A stretch of 64,000 nucleotides of DNA from Oleiphilaceae bacterium (GCA_022447365.1 JAKVBL010000007.1:62001-126000); one strand, 5' to 3'; shown: positions 37,525-45,953, counted from the first letter of the stretch. A program made the numbers and translations. Notes: generated by a model from the letters alone, not told the origin.

Positions 37525-38601
37525 ATGACCAATCCCATTGACACCTCAGATGCGCTCAACAAGCTGCTAATCGAAATACGCAGCGAATCAGAACGCCTTG
37601 GCTTTCAAGCCTTAGGAGTCACGTCAACAGACTTAGGCGAACATATCCAGCATTATCAAGACTGGATAGATAAAGGGCATCACGGCGCCCTTGATTACAT
37701 GCATAGCCACGGAAGTAAACGCTGGAAACCCGATGAATTGATAGACGGAACGCTTCGCGTAATATCGGTCAGAATGAATTATCTACCAGAGTCAGCTGGC
37801 CACGCGTTAGAACAACTAGAAGATAAAAACCGCGCTTACATCAGTCGATATACATTAGGACGCGACTACCACAAACTCATTCGAAATCGACTGAAACATC
37901 TTATCCACTTTGTTAGAACGAAGAGCGAATTAGATCTAAATTTCAGAGCATTTGTCGACAGCGCTCCAGTATTAGAACGCGCGATAGCCCAGCGCTCCGG
38001 CTTGGGTTGGTTCGGCAAGAATACAATGATTATTCATAGAGAGGCAGGCTCTTGGTTTTTTCTCGGCGAGATATACACCAACCTCGCACTGCCCATCACA
38101 CCCAGCTATGAGAAAGAACATTGCGGCCGCTGCACTGCATGCTTAGACATATGCCCAACAAAAGCCTTCACCGCACCCTATGAGCTTGATGCTCGACGTT
38201 GCATTTCTTATCTCACGATAGAGAACAAATCAGAAATCCCGCTCGAATTTCGCAAAGACATGGGCAACCGAATATTTGGCTGTGATGACTGCCAGCTTGT
38301 TTGCCCATGGAATAAATTCGCTCAACATAGCGACCAAGACGATTTCACCCCACGACACAAACTAGACAAAGCAACTTTAGTCAGCTTATTTGGTTGGACA
38401 GAAAGTGAATTCTTAGCAAAAACAGAAGGTTCAGCAATAAGACGTACTGGCTATCATGGCTGGCTACGAAATATTGCAGTTGCACTAGGCAACGCACCAA
38501 CATCAATCGAAGTTATTGAAGCGCTAAAAGCTCACGAAAATCATGAAGACGGCATGGTCCGCGAGCATGTAGCTTGGGCTCTAGCTCAGCATATAGACTA
38601 A
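37525..38601 (+). CDS. queG: Epoxyqueuosine reductase
   Basis: Cobalamin-dependent reductase that completes queuosine at tRNA position 34. It is 358 residues. Two 4Fe-4S motifs are visible: CGRCTACLDICPTKAF and CDDCQLVCPWN. The domain VDSAPVLERAIAQRSGLGWFGKN is diagnostic. Its need for cobalamin links it to the cobalamin operon at 51.1-64 kb. Its end overlaps the following convergent gene by four bases. Confidence 0.96.
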   Translation: MTNPIDTSDALNKLLIEIRSESERLGFQALGVTSTDLGEHIQHYQDWIDKGHHGALDYMHSHGSKRWKPDELIDGTLRVISVRMNYLPESAGHALEQLEDKNRAYISRYTLGRDYHKLIRNRLKHLIHFVRTKSELDLNFRAFVDSAPVLERAIAQRSGLGWFGKNTMIIHREAGSWFFLGEIYTNLALPITPSYEKEHCGRCTACLDICPTKAFTAPYELDARRCISYLTIENKSEIPLEFRKDMGNRIFGCDDCQLVCPWNKFAQHSDQDDFTPRHKLDKATLVSLFGWTESEFLAKTEGSAIRRTGYHGWLRNIAVALGNAPTSIEVIEALKAHENHEDGMVREHVAWALAQHID

Positions 38602-39308
38602 AGCCTCGATAGTACAAGCCGTTCAAGCTCATCCGCAAGTTCGGCACTTAACATCGGATCACCATGCGAAGGAAGCAGCGCAACTGGGCGTTCCTGATGA
38701 ATCATATCTAAACACCATCTTTTGAAACTCTTCCGGTTCGTGAGCAATAAATATTTGATCACTCGACTCAATTTTAAACCAGGGGCTGCACCCATTATCT
38801 TTTGAGTAAAACGCGCTATTGGCTGATTCGACATCCGCGGGTAGTTCAAAAAGCTATCGCACGTTACCCAGCAGACTTTGCCTTGCTCTCTAACACTTAA
38901 CCACAAGTCCCCACCTCGATGTCCAGGTGGCGCAAACCACTGACAATCACTGGCGAATAGAGAGTCACCATCCGAAATGACATTAATATTTCTAACACCC
39001 TTACCTTCAAGAAGCGGCTTTGCTTGTTCTGACGCATACAGTTTCGCCTTTGGAAAGCGCTCAAGCCAAGAAGCAACGCCTAAAAAATGATAGGCATTAG
39101 GCATAACGATCTCCAACCCCTCACCTAAAACCTCATCAAAACCCGGGTACATTTCAGCAAAACTATCGATCAGAGCCTTTCCAGGGCTAATTACAACAAC
39201 CTTAGCTTCTTTAAGCTCTATACAAACTGTGTTTGAAGCAAAATTTGGAACGATATAACGTGCATACTTGATGTTCGAAAAATCAGGTACTGACTTCCAC
39301 TGAGACAT
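38598..39308 (-). CDS. Metallo-beta-lactamase-fold protein with incomplete metal site (DUF4336-like)
   Basis: A 236-residue protein with the strand order of the MBL fold. The first motif, normally HxHxDH, reads PNAYHFLGVASWL, keeping only one His, while the later elements are kept: His in PPGHRGGDLW, Asp in VTCDSFL and His in LPSHGDP. This resembles the DUF4336 group. A binuclear centre is unlikely, so catalytic activity is doubtful. Stands alone, convergent with queG. Function unknown. Confidence 0.65.
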   Translation of the reverse strand: MSQWKSVPDFSNIKYARYIVPNFASNTVCIELKEAKVVVISPGKALIDSFAEMYPGFDEVLGEGLEIVMPNAYHFLGVASWLERFPKAKLYASEQAKPLLEGKGVRNINVISDGDSLFASDCQWFAPPGHRGGDLWLSVREQGKVCWVTCDSFLNYPRMSNQPIARFTQKIMGAAPGLKLSRVIKYLLLTNRKSFKRWCLDMIHQERPVALLPSHGDPMLSAELADELERLVLSRL

Positions 39309-39371
39309 TAACTAACTCACTAAAACGAAAATTGATAAACTAAGATGATCGTAAACGCATAAGGAAATGAG

Positions 39372-39968
39372 ATGAAGATCTACGGAGATATTAACTCAGG
39401 CAACTGTTACAAACTACATCTAGCATGCCAGCTTCTCAACATTGAGCATGATTGGATTCATATAGACATTCTGAAGGGCGAAACCAAAACCAGAGAATTT
39501 CTAGCTCTTTCTCCTGCAGGTAAGATTCCATTACTCATAACAGATCAAGGAGAGACGCTTAGCGAGTCGAACGCCATCTTGAATTATCTATGCGAAGGTA
39601 GCGCGCTATACCCCAGCGATATCTGGCATCGAGCTAAAGTGCATCAGTGGCAGTTTTTTGAACAATACAGCCACGAACCATATATTGCTGTTGCAAGGTT
39701 TATTAACAAATACCTTGGGTTGCCCGAAGAAAGGCTGGAGGAATACAAGTCAAAACAAGAAGGCGGTAATTCAGCACTTCGAATCATGGAGACTCAACTT
39801 ACGCATACACCTTTTTTGACTGGAGACTCGATAACAACCTGCGATATTTCCTTGTTTGCATATACGCATGTAGCGCATGAAGGAGGCTTCGATCTAAATC
39901 ACTACCCAAATATTCTAAAATGGATAGACCGAGTAAAAAGCCAAGAAGATTTCTCAGCTACTGCGTAG
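39372..39968 (+). CDS. Glutathione S-transferase family protein
   Basis: A 198-residue cytosolic GST. The N-terminal thioredoxin-like domain has SGNCYKLHLACQLLNIEH (the N-C region is the usual Ser/Cys active-site spot), SPAGKIPLL with cis-Pro, and SESNAILNYL for the glutamyl moiety. The C-terminal helical domain has the CDISLFAYTHVA motif. Family members act in detoxification or dehalogenation; the substrate is unknown. Confidence 0.88.
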   Translation: MKIYGDINSGNCYKLHLACQLLNIEHDWIHIDILKGETKTREFLALSPAGKIPLLITDQGETLSESNAILNYLCEGSALYPSDIWHRAKVHQWQFFEQYSHEPYIAVARFINKYLGLPEERLEEYKSKQEGGNSALRIMETQLTHTPFLTGDSITTCDISLFAYTHVAHEGGFDLNHYPNILKWIDRVKSQEDFSATA

Positions 39969-39995
39969 GCTAATCCTTATGAGTAGAGCAACAGC

Positions 39996-40097
39996 CTAAG
40001 CCGGCGACCAATCTACTAATGCCTGAGTCAAAATAGCAGCATCAATTGGCTTAATAATGTAATCATCCATTCCCGCGATCAAGCATGTCTTCTTTCT
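39996..40097 (-). pseudogene. Fossil C-terminus of a response-regulator receiver domain
   Basis: On the minus strand, an open frame of 33 codons between a TGA (40098-40100) and a TAG (39996-39998) encodes a receiver-domain tail: TCLIAGMDDYIIKPIDAAIL then TQALVDWSPA. The AGMDDY-KPI signature with its conserved Lys is what follows beta-5 in CheY-like domains. No start, no phospho-acceptor Asp and no upstream half are present. It is the residue of a deleted hybrid kinase or response regulator. Confidence 0.65.
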
Positions 40098-40126
40098 TCA
40101 CGCTCCACAGAGACAGATATAAGACA

Positions 40127-40163
40127 ACAAAAAAAGCCGCAATTAGGTCAACCTAATTGCGGC
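40127..40163 (-). terminator. Rho-independent terminator of the purine permease gene
   Basis: GCCGCAATTAGGT (40136-40148) pairs perfectly with ACCTAATTGCGGC (40151-40163) around CA. On the minus strand a T-run (the A-tract from 40127) follows. It lies 26 bases past the permease stop. Confidence 0.9.
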
Positions 40164-40188
40164 CAATAAGGAGTTAACGAAATAATCG

Positions 40189-41484
40189 TTAAAGAACGCC
40201 TGTTGCGATCCCTAGAACATAAAGAACCGACACTAGCGCAACCGCTGGGCGAATCTCTGATGTTTTACCGGTCAACAACTGGAGAACTGTGTGTGCAACA
40301 AAACCAAGGCCAATACCGTGAGAGATTGAGAAGCCAAAAGGCATCATGATTGCACAAATCCATGCAGGCGCAGCGCTTGTCATGTCGTCCCAGTTAATGT
40401 GACGCATATCAGCAGTCATCATTAGACCAACATAGATCAATGCAGGTGCCGTCGCGAATGCAGGAACAAAATCTAATAGAGGCGTGAAGAACATCGCCGC
40501 CAAGAACAACACACCTACTGTAACCGCTGTAAGACCCGTCTTACCACCAGCAGCAATACCAGCGCCTGACTCAACGTAAGTAGTTACCGAAGAAACACCT
40601 AATGCAGCACCAGCAGTTGTCGCAGTAGAGTCAGCAAGCATTGCTTTCCCCATCGCGTCGAACTTGCCATCTTTATCAGTAAGACCTGCTTTAGAAGCTG
40701 TCGCCATCAAAGTACCTGAAGTATCGAACAAGTCGACGAAGACGAACGCCAAGATTACAGAAATCATTGTTGCTTCTAGTACACGGCTAAAGTCTAGCGC
40801 GAAGAAAAGCTCTGACATTGAGTGAGGCTCACCGACAATGCCGCTGAATGTAGTAATACCTAGAATCGAAGAGACGATAGCGATCGCCAGCATGCTGATT
40901 ACAATAGAACCAGTAATTTTGCGGTAATCCAAAGCAATAATAAGAAGTAAACCAAGGCCAGCTAGAAGTGGACCTGGAGAAGCAAGATCACCTAAAGTCA
41001 AAAGCGTTGCAGGATGATCAGCAATAATACCCGCGTTCTTCAAACCGATAATGGTTAAGAAAAGGCCGATACCAACAGTAATACCGTGACGCAAACAACC
41101 CGGAATTGAATGAAGAATCCATTCACGAATTTTGAATGCAGATAACAAGAAGAAAATAACACCAGAAATCAAAACTGCTGCAAGAGCCTGTTCCCACGTG
41201 TATCCCATGCCACCAACAACGGCAAATGCGAAAAACGCATTAAGACCCATACCTGGAGCAAGACCTGCAGGGAAGTTAGCCCACAAACCCATCAAGATAC
41301 AGCCTACTGCTGCCGCAACCGCAGTTGCTGTAAATACTGCTTCTTTTGGCATACCCGCTGCAGACATGATGTCTGGGTTAGCAAAAAGAATATAAGACAT
41401 GGTCAAGAAAGTAGTCAGGCCGGCTACAATTTCTACCTTAATTGTTGTTTGGTGCTCTTGAAGCTTAAATAGCTTTTCTAGCAT
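40189..41484 (-). CDS. NCS2-family purine permease (AzgA-like)
   Basis: Proton-driven purine uptake, most like the AzgA/GhxP branch for adenine, guanine or hypoxanthine. It is 431 residues from the ATG at 41484 (MLEKLFKLQEHQTTIKVEIVAGLTTFLTMSYILFANP), which has GAGG about 10 bases upstream; an upstream frame would add 18 unrelated residues. About 12-14 hydrophobic segments. The motif GLAPGMGLNAFFAF and DLFDTSGTLMATASKAGL are typical of the branch. It is monocistronic, with two RutR-like boxes upstream. Confidence 0.9.
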   Translation of the reverse strand: MLEKLFKLQEHQTTIKVEIVAGLTTFLTMSYILFANPDIMSAAGMPKEAVFTATAVAAAVGCILMGLWANFPAGLAPGMGLNAFFAFAVVGGMGYTWEQALAAVLISGVIFFLLSAFKIREWILHSIPGCLRHGITVGIGLFLTIIGLKNAGIIADHPATLLTLGDLASPGPLLAGLGLLLIIALDYRKITGSIVISMLAIAIVSSILGITTFSGIVGEPHSMSELFFALDFSRVLEATMISVILAFVFVDLFDTSGTLMATASKAGLTDKDGKFDAMGKAMLADSTATTAGAALGVSSVTTYVESGAGIAAGGKTGLTAVTVGVLFLAAMFFTPLLDFVPAFATAPALIYVGLMMTADMRHINWDDMTSAAPAWICAIMMPFGFSISHGIGLGFVAHTVLQLLTGKTSEIRPAVALVSVLYVLGIATGVL

Positions 41485-41617
41485 TTTCGTTTCCTCGTTC
41501 GGCGGAATTTTATGCACTAGTGCTCTAAAGTAGAACAAAAGTACGAACTTTGTATTTTGAACGGGACGAGAAGCTACAGATTTTGCGAATCAATTTCTAG
41601 ATCAAAAACTACCTTAT

Positions 41618-41633
41618 TTGACCAAATAGTCAC
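41618..41633. promoter_or_regulatory. RutR-like operator 1 upstream of the purine permease
   Basis: TTGACCAAATAGTCAC matches the E. coli RutR consensus TTGACCA-NN-TGGTCAA at 12 of 14 fixed positions. It is 134 bases before the permease start. RutR is a TetR-family repressor responding to uracil/thymine and also touching purine degradation. Confidence 0.4.
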
Positions 41634-41711
41634 TTTTTTGAAATATTAATGCGCCATAGTCGAAATAGTTCTCATCTATAACACCTTTAAATCACTAAAT
41701 CATTGTTTTTA

Positions 41712-41727
41712 TTAACCATTTGGTCAG
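41712..41727. promoter_or_regulatory. RutR-like operator 2 between the purine permease and bigR-like genes
   Basis: TTAACCATTTGGTCAG also matches 12 of 14 fixed positions of the RutR consensus. It lies 94 bases from operator 1 in the same 271-base gap. Two similar sites suggest real regulation or DNA looping. Confidence 0.4.
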
Positions 41728-41755
41728 GTTTTGTTATGACAAGGCCATATATGAA

Positions 41756-42061
41756 CTATATATTCTTGCAAAAAATTGCATAAAAACTCTGTATGGGCGC
41801 CAATACTTTATCGTCTTTAATGCTATATATAACGGATTGACCGACTTTTCTGGTATCGACAAAATCATCTTCTCGCAACAAAGCTAAATGTTGCGACAAA
41901 GCAGATTGAGACAAGTTAACCTTACGGTTAATTTCCGAAACTGAGAGCTCTTCATCAACCAATGAGCATAAAATCATCAGTCTATTTTTGTTAGAGAGCG
42001 CTTTAAGATAGCGCTCTACAACCACAGTTTGTTGTTCGATCTGGATTTGGTCAACTTTCAT
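41756..42061 (-). CDS. bigR: BigR/SqrR-like ArsR-family sulfide-sensing repressor
   Basis: A 101-residue winged-helix ArsR repressor (recognition helix in VNLSQSALSQHLALLREDD). It has only two cysteines, Cys32 in the second helix (LMILCSL) and Cys98 near the end (AIFCKNI). They are 66 residues apart, the same separation as the redox pair of BigR (Cys42/Cys108) and SqrR (41/107), which form a disulfide or polysulfide bridge when sulfide rises and release DNA. It is the last gene of the operon behind two YeeE/YedE proteins, one base from the preceding stop. Confidence 0.85.
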   Translation of the reverse strand: MKVDQIQIEQQTVVVERYLKALSNKNRLMILCSLVDEELSVSEINRKVNLSQSALSQHLALLREDDFVDTRKVGQSVIYSIKDDKVLAPIQSFYAIFCKNI

Positions 42062-42062
42062 A

Positions 42063-42482
42063 TTAGGCCTTATCGGCTGTCGGTAAAAGCTTAGACAACA
42101 GCATCCCAGCTGTCATTGTGACGACAAATATTATCGAATTCATATCCCCGTAAGCCAAAGACGAAATCGCCGATCCCTGGCAATATCCGTATAAGGCCCA
42201 ACCAATACCAAACAATATCGCGCCACCAATAAGTCTTTTATCGATAATCGTTTTCGATGGTAAGTGTAAATCTTCGTCAAAAACTGGACGAGGCTTATTC
42301 TTCATATACTGATAAACAGGGAAGCTCACTAGCAATCCTCCTCCCATTACGAACATCAGCGTAATATCCCATGCACCGAACAAATCTAAGAATCCAATAA
42401 CTTTTTGCGTACCTGTCATCCCAGATAAAGCCAAACCAGCACCAAATAAAATGCCAGCAAACAAACCAACTAAATTTTTCAT
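42063..42482 (-). CDS. YeeE/YedE-family transporter half (DUF6691-like)
   Basis: A 139-residue membrane protein with about four hydrophobic segments, starting MKNLVGLFAGILFGAGLALSGMTGTQKVIGFLD, which carries the GxGLALSGM motif of the YeeE/YedE sulfur-transport family. The ATG at 42482 is chosen; a longer frame would run into the preceding gene. The C-terminal half contains GGAILFGIGWALYGYCQGSA with a Cys that fits the thiosulfate-relay cysteine of YeeE. It is 2 bases after its partner. Together they form a split transporter. Confidence 0.82.
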   Translation of the reverse strand: MKNLVGLFAGILFGAGLALSGMTGTQKVIGFLDLFGAWDITLMFVMGGGLLVSFPVYQYMKNKPRPVFDEDLHLPSKTIIDKRLIGGAILFGIGWALYGYCQGSAISSLAYGDMNSIIFVVTMTAGMLLSKLLPTADKA

Positions 42483-42484
42483 GC

Positions 42485-42916
42485 TTAAGCTCCCATCACG
42501 TGACGTACGATAAATACTGTAACAAAACCCGCAGCCATAAACGTATAGGTCGCAATAATCGAGCATTTAGATAAGCGCGCCATACCGCATATTCCGTGAC
42601 CACTGGTACAGCCTGAACCAACCTTGATTCCAAACCCCACCAATAAGCCCGCTACAATTGCTAGAGTAATAGAGCCTTCTGGAGCATCAGGTATCGGTAA
42701 ACCTCCAAATTGATGAACAATAATTGGACCTAGCACTAGGCCAACCAAAAACAAAATTCGCCATAAATTGTCACTAACGTCGCCTTTCAATAGCCCCGTC
42801 ATTGTCGAAAACAAAACACCTGACACGCCCGTTATTCGTCCTAGCAAAACTAATAAAACAGCTGCAGCAGCACCAATCAATGACCCACCTTCCAAGGCAG
42901 GAATATACGCTTCCAT
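42485..42916 (-). CDS. YeeE/YedE-family transporter half
   Basis: A 143-residue membrane protein with about four hydrophobic segments. Blocks GGSLIGAAAAVLLVLLGRITGVSG and VGFGIKVGSGCTSGHGICGMARLS are the family signature, with the conserved Cys pair in GCTSGHGICG that is involved in thiosulfate/sulfur transfer. The ATG at 42916 has GTGGTG upstream; a TTG at 42928 is also possible. First gene of the operon, directly behind the 35-bp palindrome. Confidence 0.85.
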   Translation of the reverse strand: MEAYIPALEGGSLIGAAAAVLLVLLGRITGVSGVLFSTMTGLLKGDVSDNLWRILFLVGLVLGPIIVHQFGGLPIPDAPEGSITLAIVAGLLVGFGIKVGSGCTSGHGICGMARLSKCSIIATYTFMAAGFVTVFIVRHVMGA

Positions 42917-42928
42917 AAAACACCACAA

Positions 42929-42963
42929 ACATTAGGAATATCTAATTTAGATATTTCTAATGT
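42929..42963. promoter_or_regulatory. 35-bp palindrome, probable BigR operator
   Basis: ACATTAGGAATATCTAA (42929-42945) and TTAGATATTTCTAATGT (42947-42963) are inverted 17-base arms with one mismatch around a single T. It begins 12 bases before the first ATG of the operon. It is much longer and more perfect than chance would give, and AT-rich as expected for BigR-type operators. Binding by the operon's own repressor is inference. Confidence 0.65.
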
Positions 42964-43045
42964 ATTTTATGCATACTTGTTAACTTCATTCTTCTCGGCG
43001 AATAACATATCTTGATCACACAAAATTAAGACAGTACCTATATAG

Positions 43046-43642
43046 ATGAAAGAACTAGAGCAACTTGGACCAAACGATTATCAGCGTGTAGTTGATATCA
43101 TGGGAAAGGTTTTCGATGACGACCCGATTCAACGTTGGATATTTGGACCTAGCATGAACATCGGCCTGTTTTTCGGCCTTTATGCTAAACGCATATATCT
43201 TAAATACAGCGACAGCTATGCAACCCCAGACAATAAAGCGGCAGTCTTATTTCTGAAACCAGGAATCAGTAAGCATGTGCCTGTCATATCGTCATTACCT
43301 TTAGTTCCAGCAATGATCTCAAGCGGCGGTTTTAAGAGCGTATTACGTGGAATTCGCGCGGAAACGCTTGTTGTACGACATACCCCATCTATACCGCATT
43401 ACTATATTCTTGGAATTGGCGCGGTTAAAGAAGCGAGGGGCTCAGGTTACGGCACCTTACTCATGAATAGATGTATACAGACCGCTGAAAGCGCAAATAT
43501 GCCGATCTATCTAGAGAACAGCAAAGAAGAAAATTTAATGTTCTATCAACGCTTTGGCTTTGAGAGTATTGGCCAGATCGATCTAGGAAAAGGAAGTCCA
43601 CCTATGTGGTCGATGATAAGAAATCCTACAAATAGTTTTTAA
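43046..43642 (+). CDS. GNAT family N-acetyltransferase
   Basis: A 198-residue GNAT protein. The acetyl-CoA motif GIGAVKEARGSGYGTLLMNRCIQTA (motif A R/Q-x-x-G-x-G/A is RGSGYG) and the C-terminal FYQRFGFES are clear. It is divergent from the sulfide operon. The substrate is unknown. Confidence 0.85.
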   Translation: MKELEQLGPNDYQRVVDIMGKVFDDDPIQRWIFGPSMNIGLFFGLYAKRIYLKYSDSYATPDNKAAVLFLKPGISKHVPVISSLPLVPAMISSGGFKSVLRGIRAETLVVRHTPSIPHYYILGIGAVKEARGSGYGTLLMNRCIQTAESANMPIYLENSKEENLMFYQRFGFESIGQIDLGKGSPPMWSMIRNPTNSF

Positions 43643-43726
43643 TTACACGGGCTGTGAACCAATCGGTTCGATAGAAGTCTAGAAGTAGACCATTTTACAA
43701 CATAATAAACACACGGAGTCTTTCTC

Positions 43727-45109
43727 ATGAGCGCAACCCTACCAATTGTTGTTGCTGCACTCGCCTTGTTATCAATCGCCATCTCGCCGAAAGCAAAATC
43801 TAACGAAGGTTTCTTTTCTGGTTTCAGCCCACAAGGTCAGGCTCCATCTCTGTTCACTTTAGTGCTCAGCCAAGTCACGACTTGGATTTTTGCTCGATCT
43901 CTACTTAACGCAGCCATACTAGGATTTTATTACGGCATATGGGGAACGATTGCTTATGCGGCTTATTACTTATCATTCCTAACTGGAGCAGCCATCGTTG
44001 ATTCAATTCGTTTTAAACACGGATTCAATAGCGTCCAATCCTTCCTAGAGGATCGTTTCGGCAAATTAGGCACTCACTGTTACAACTTTGTGGTTGGATT
44101 GCGTCTGATAAGCGAAGTCTTCGCAAACATTCTAGTGATCGGAATTCTATTTGGAGCCGCTGGCACGAGTAGCTATACCATCGCCGTTGTCGCTTTTTCT
44201 GCCATTGCTATGATTTACTCGATGTTAGGAGGCTTACATGCGTCGCTAAAAACAGATGTTATGCAAATGCTAATTTTCATCGCAGTTCTAGCCTTACTTG
44301 TAGTTAGTGCATTAGGTGATGGCCTCTACAGCGCAGAAGCGCTTAATTTTGTCGAGTTTGATGTAACTAACCCTGGGCCAATCCTACTTGCTGTGGCGCT
44401 GCTGCAAGTCTGGAGCTATCCACTTCACGATCCAGTCATGATGGATAGAGGTTTTATCGCCGACAGAACTACAACTAAGCGTAGTTTTTTGCATGCTGCG
44501 TGGATTAGTATTTTATGCATCATTGCTTTCGGTTCTCTTGGCATAATTGCTGGGGCAAATGCTTTGGACGGCGATTCTATGAACGTCACCTTAGAACGAA
44601 TTCTCGGCGACAATATGATGCTGCTATTTAATATTGCACTCGTGGTGTCTGCCTTATCAACGCTCGACAGCACATTATCTAGCTCTGCAAAACTCGTTGT
44701 CATTGATATGAAAGTGATGGCCGCGACTATCACTAATGGACGAATCATCATGCTTACCTTCATGATTTTAGGCGTCGCAATGGTCTTCTTGGGTAACAAA
44801 GACATCTTTAGTGCAGTAGCAGTAAGCGGCACAGCTTCAATGTACCTTGCGCCAGTAATATTTTTCTGCATTTGGGCGGGTAATGAACATATATCACCTT
44901 GGGCTTACTTATGCTCATTCATTAGCGCTATCGGCGGTGCTGCCTTATATTTTACTGAATCATCAGGGCATACAGCATTACTCGGTGACGCACATAAATA
45001 TACGAAGCTTCTGTGGATTTCATTGAGCGTATTAGCAATTGGGTGCACTGCATTCTTTATTTCTCTCATTATGAATAAACCACGCACCCAACAATTGTCA
45101 GGGGTCTAG
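43727..45109 (+). CDS. Sodium:solute symporter family protein
   Basis: A 460-residue inner-membrane protein with about 12-13 hydrophobic segments and SSS-family features (SQVTTWIFARSLLNAAILGFYYGIWG; YSMLGGLHASLKTDVMQ; STLDSTLSSSAKLVVID, the sodium-site region). The substrate is unknown. Its gene is followed one base later by an unusual phosphoesterase gene with its own strong ribosome site, indicating translational coupling. Related to PutP/PanF transporters, not identical to any I recognise. Confidence 0.8.
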   Translation: MSATLPIVVAALALLSIAISPKAKSNEGFFSGFSPQGQAPSLFTLVLSQVTTWIFARSLLNAAILGFYYGIWGTIAYAAYYLSFLTGAAIVDSIRFKHGFNSVQSFLEDRFGKLGTHCYNFVVGLRLISEVFANILVIGILFGAAGTSSYTIAVVAFSAIAMIYSMLGGLHASLKTDVMQMLIFIAVLALLVVSALGDGLYSAEALNFVEFDVTNPGPILLAVALLQVWSYPLHDPVMMDRGFIADRTTTKRSFLHAAWISILCIIAFGSLGIIAGANALDGDSMNVTLERILGDNMMLLFNIALVVSALSTLDSTLSSSAKLVVIDMKVMAATITNGRIIMLTFMILGVAMVFLGNKDIFSAVAVSGTASMYLAPVIFFCIWAGNEHISPWAYLCSFISAIGGAALYFTESSGHTALLGDAHKYTKLLWISLSVLAIGCTAFFISLIMNKPRTQQLSGV

Positions 45110-45110
45110 T

Positions 45111-45953
45111 TTGCTTATTGAAGTAAGACAAGACTTACCCTTACTCGTGTTTGGCGGGCCATATAGTAATTTGGCCGCCACTCTGGCAATTCGTGAAAAA
45201 GCCGTTGAGCTAAAAATCCCCAATAGCAACGTTATTTGCACAGGCGATATTGTTGCATATTGCGCCTCGCCGCGAGAGTGTACTGACTTAATTCATGATT
45301 GGGGTATTCACGTTGTACAAGGCAATTGTGAAGACGCATTAGGAAACGATAAATTTGATTGCGGTTGCGGATTTGAGGAAAATTCGTCTTGCGATCTCGC
45401 GTCAAAACAATGGTACGAATACTCTAAAGCAAGAATTGGTGAAGATCAGAAAGTCTGGATGGCAGACCTTCCCAATAATCTAAAGATTAACTACCACGGT
45501 AAAACCATCATTGTCATCCATGGCGGAGTGAACCAACAGAGTCAATTTATCTTTAGGTCAAGCTCTACGACAGACAAACTACAGCAACTTAAGCAAACCG
45601 ACTCCGACATAATTATTAGCGGACATTGTGGCTTGCCTTTTGGAGAGTTGATTGAAGACAAGGCATGGTTGAATGCCGGCGTTATTGGAATGCCCGCAAA
45701 TGACGCCACTGCAGATGTCTGGTATATGCTAATAACACCAAATGCAGAAGGTTTAGAGGTCAGCTGGCATCGTCTCTCTTATGACTTTAAGAACACACAG
45801 GCCCTTATGCAAAGTGCAGGATTGAATCAGGGATATATCAACGCGCTTGGAAACGGGTTATGGCCTAGCCTTGATGTATTGCCAGAAACCGAAATTAAAA
45901 AGACAGGAGAAAAGCTCAGTATCGCGACAGAATTGATATCAAATAAACCTTAG
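45111..45953 (+). CDS. Calcineurin-like phosphoesterase with altered metal motifs
   Basis: A 280-residue protein with the order of a metallophosphatase: GGPYSN (where DxHGN is expected), TGDIVAYC, GNCED, IHGGVN and SGHCGLPF (where GHTH is expected). The first Asp and His of motif 1 are replaced. It has a Cys-rich insertion (DCGCGFEENSSCD). A TTG start at 45111 is supported by AGGGG 8 bases upstream and its one-base spacing after the symporter stop. It may be a variant nuclease or phosphatase tied to the transporter; the substrate is unknown. Convergent with the diguanylate cyclase, overlapping it by four bases. Confidence 0.75.
   Translation: MLIEVRQDLPLLVFGGPYSNLAATLAIREKAVELKIPNSNVICTGDIVAYCASPRECTDLIHDWGIHVVQGNCEDALGNDKFDCGCGFEENSSCDLASKQWYEYSKARIGEDQKVWMADLPNNLKINYHGKTIIVIHGGVNQQSQFIFRSSSTTDKLQQLKQTDSDIIISGHCGLPFGELIEDKAWLNAGVIGMPANDATADVWYMLITPNAEGLEVSWHRLSYDFKNTQALMQSAGLNQGYINALGNGLWPSLDVLPETEIKKTGEKLSIATELISNKP

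Noticed and set aside
43657-43672. GAACC/GGTTC hairpin after the GNAT gene
   Set aside because: Short stem without a T-run; not reported as a terminator.
44425-44871. 148-codon minus-strand frame opposite the symporter
   Set aside because: Antisense shadow of a membrane protein gene; no signature.
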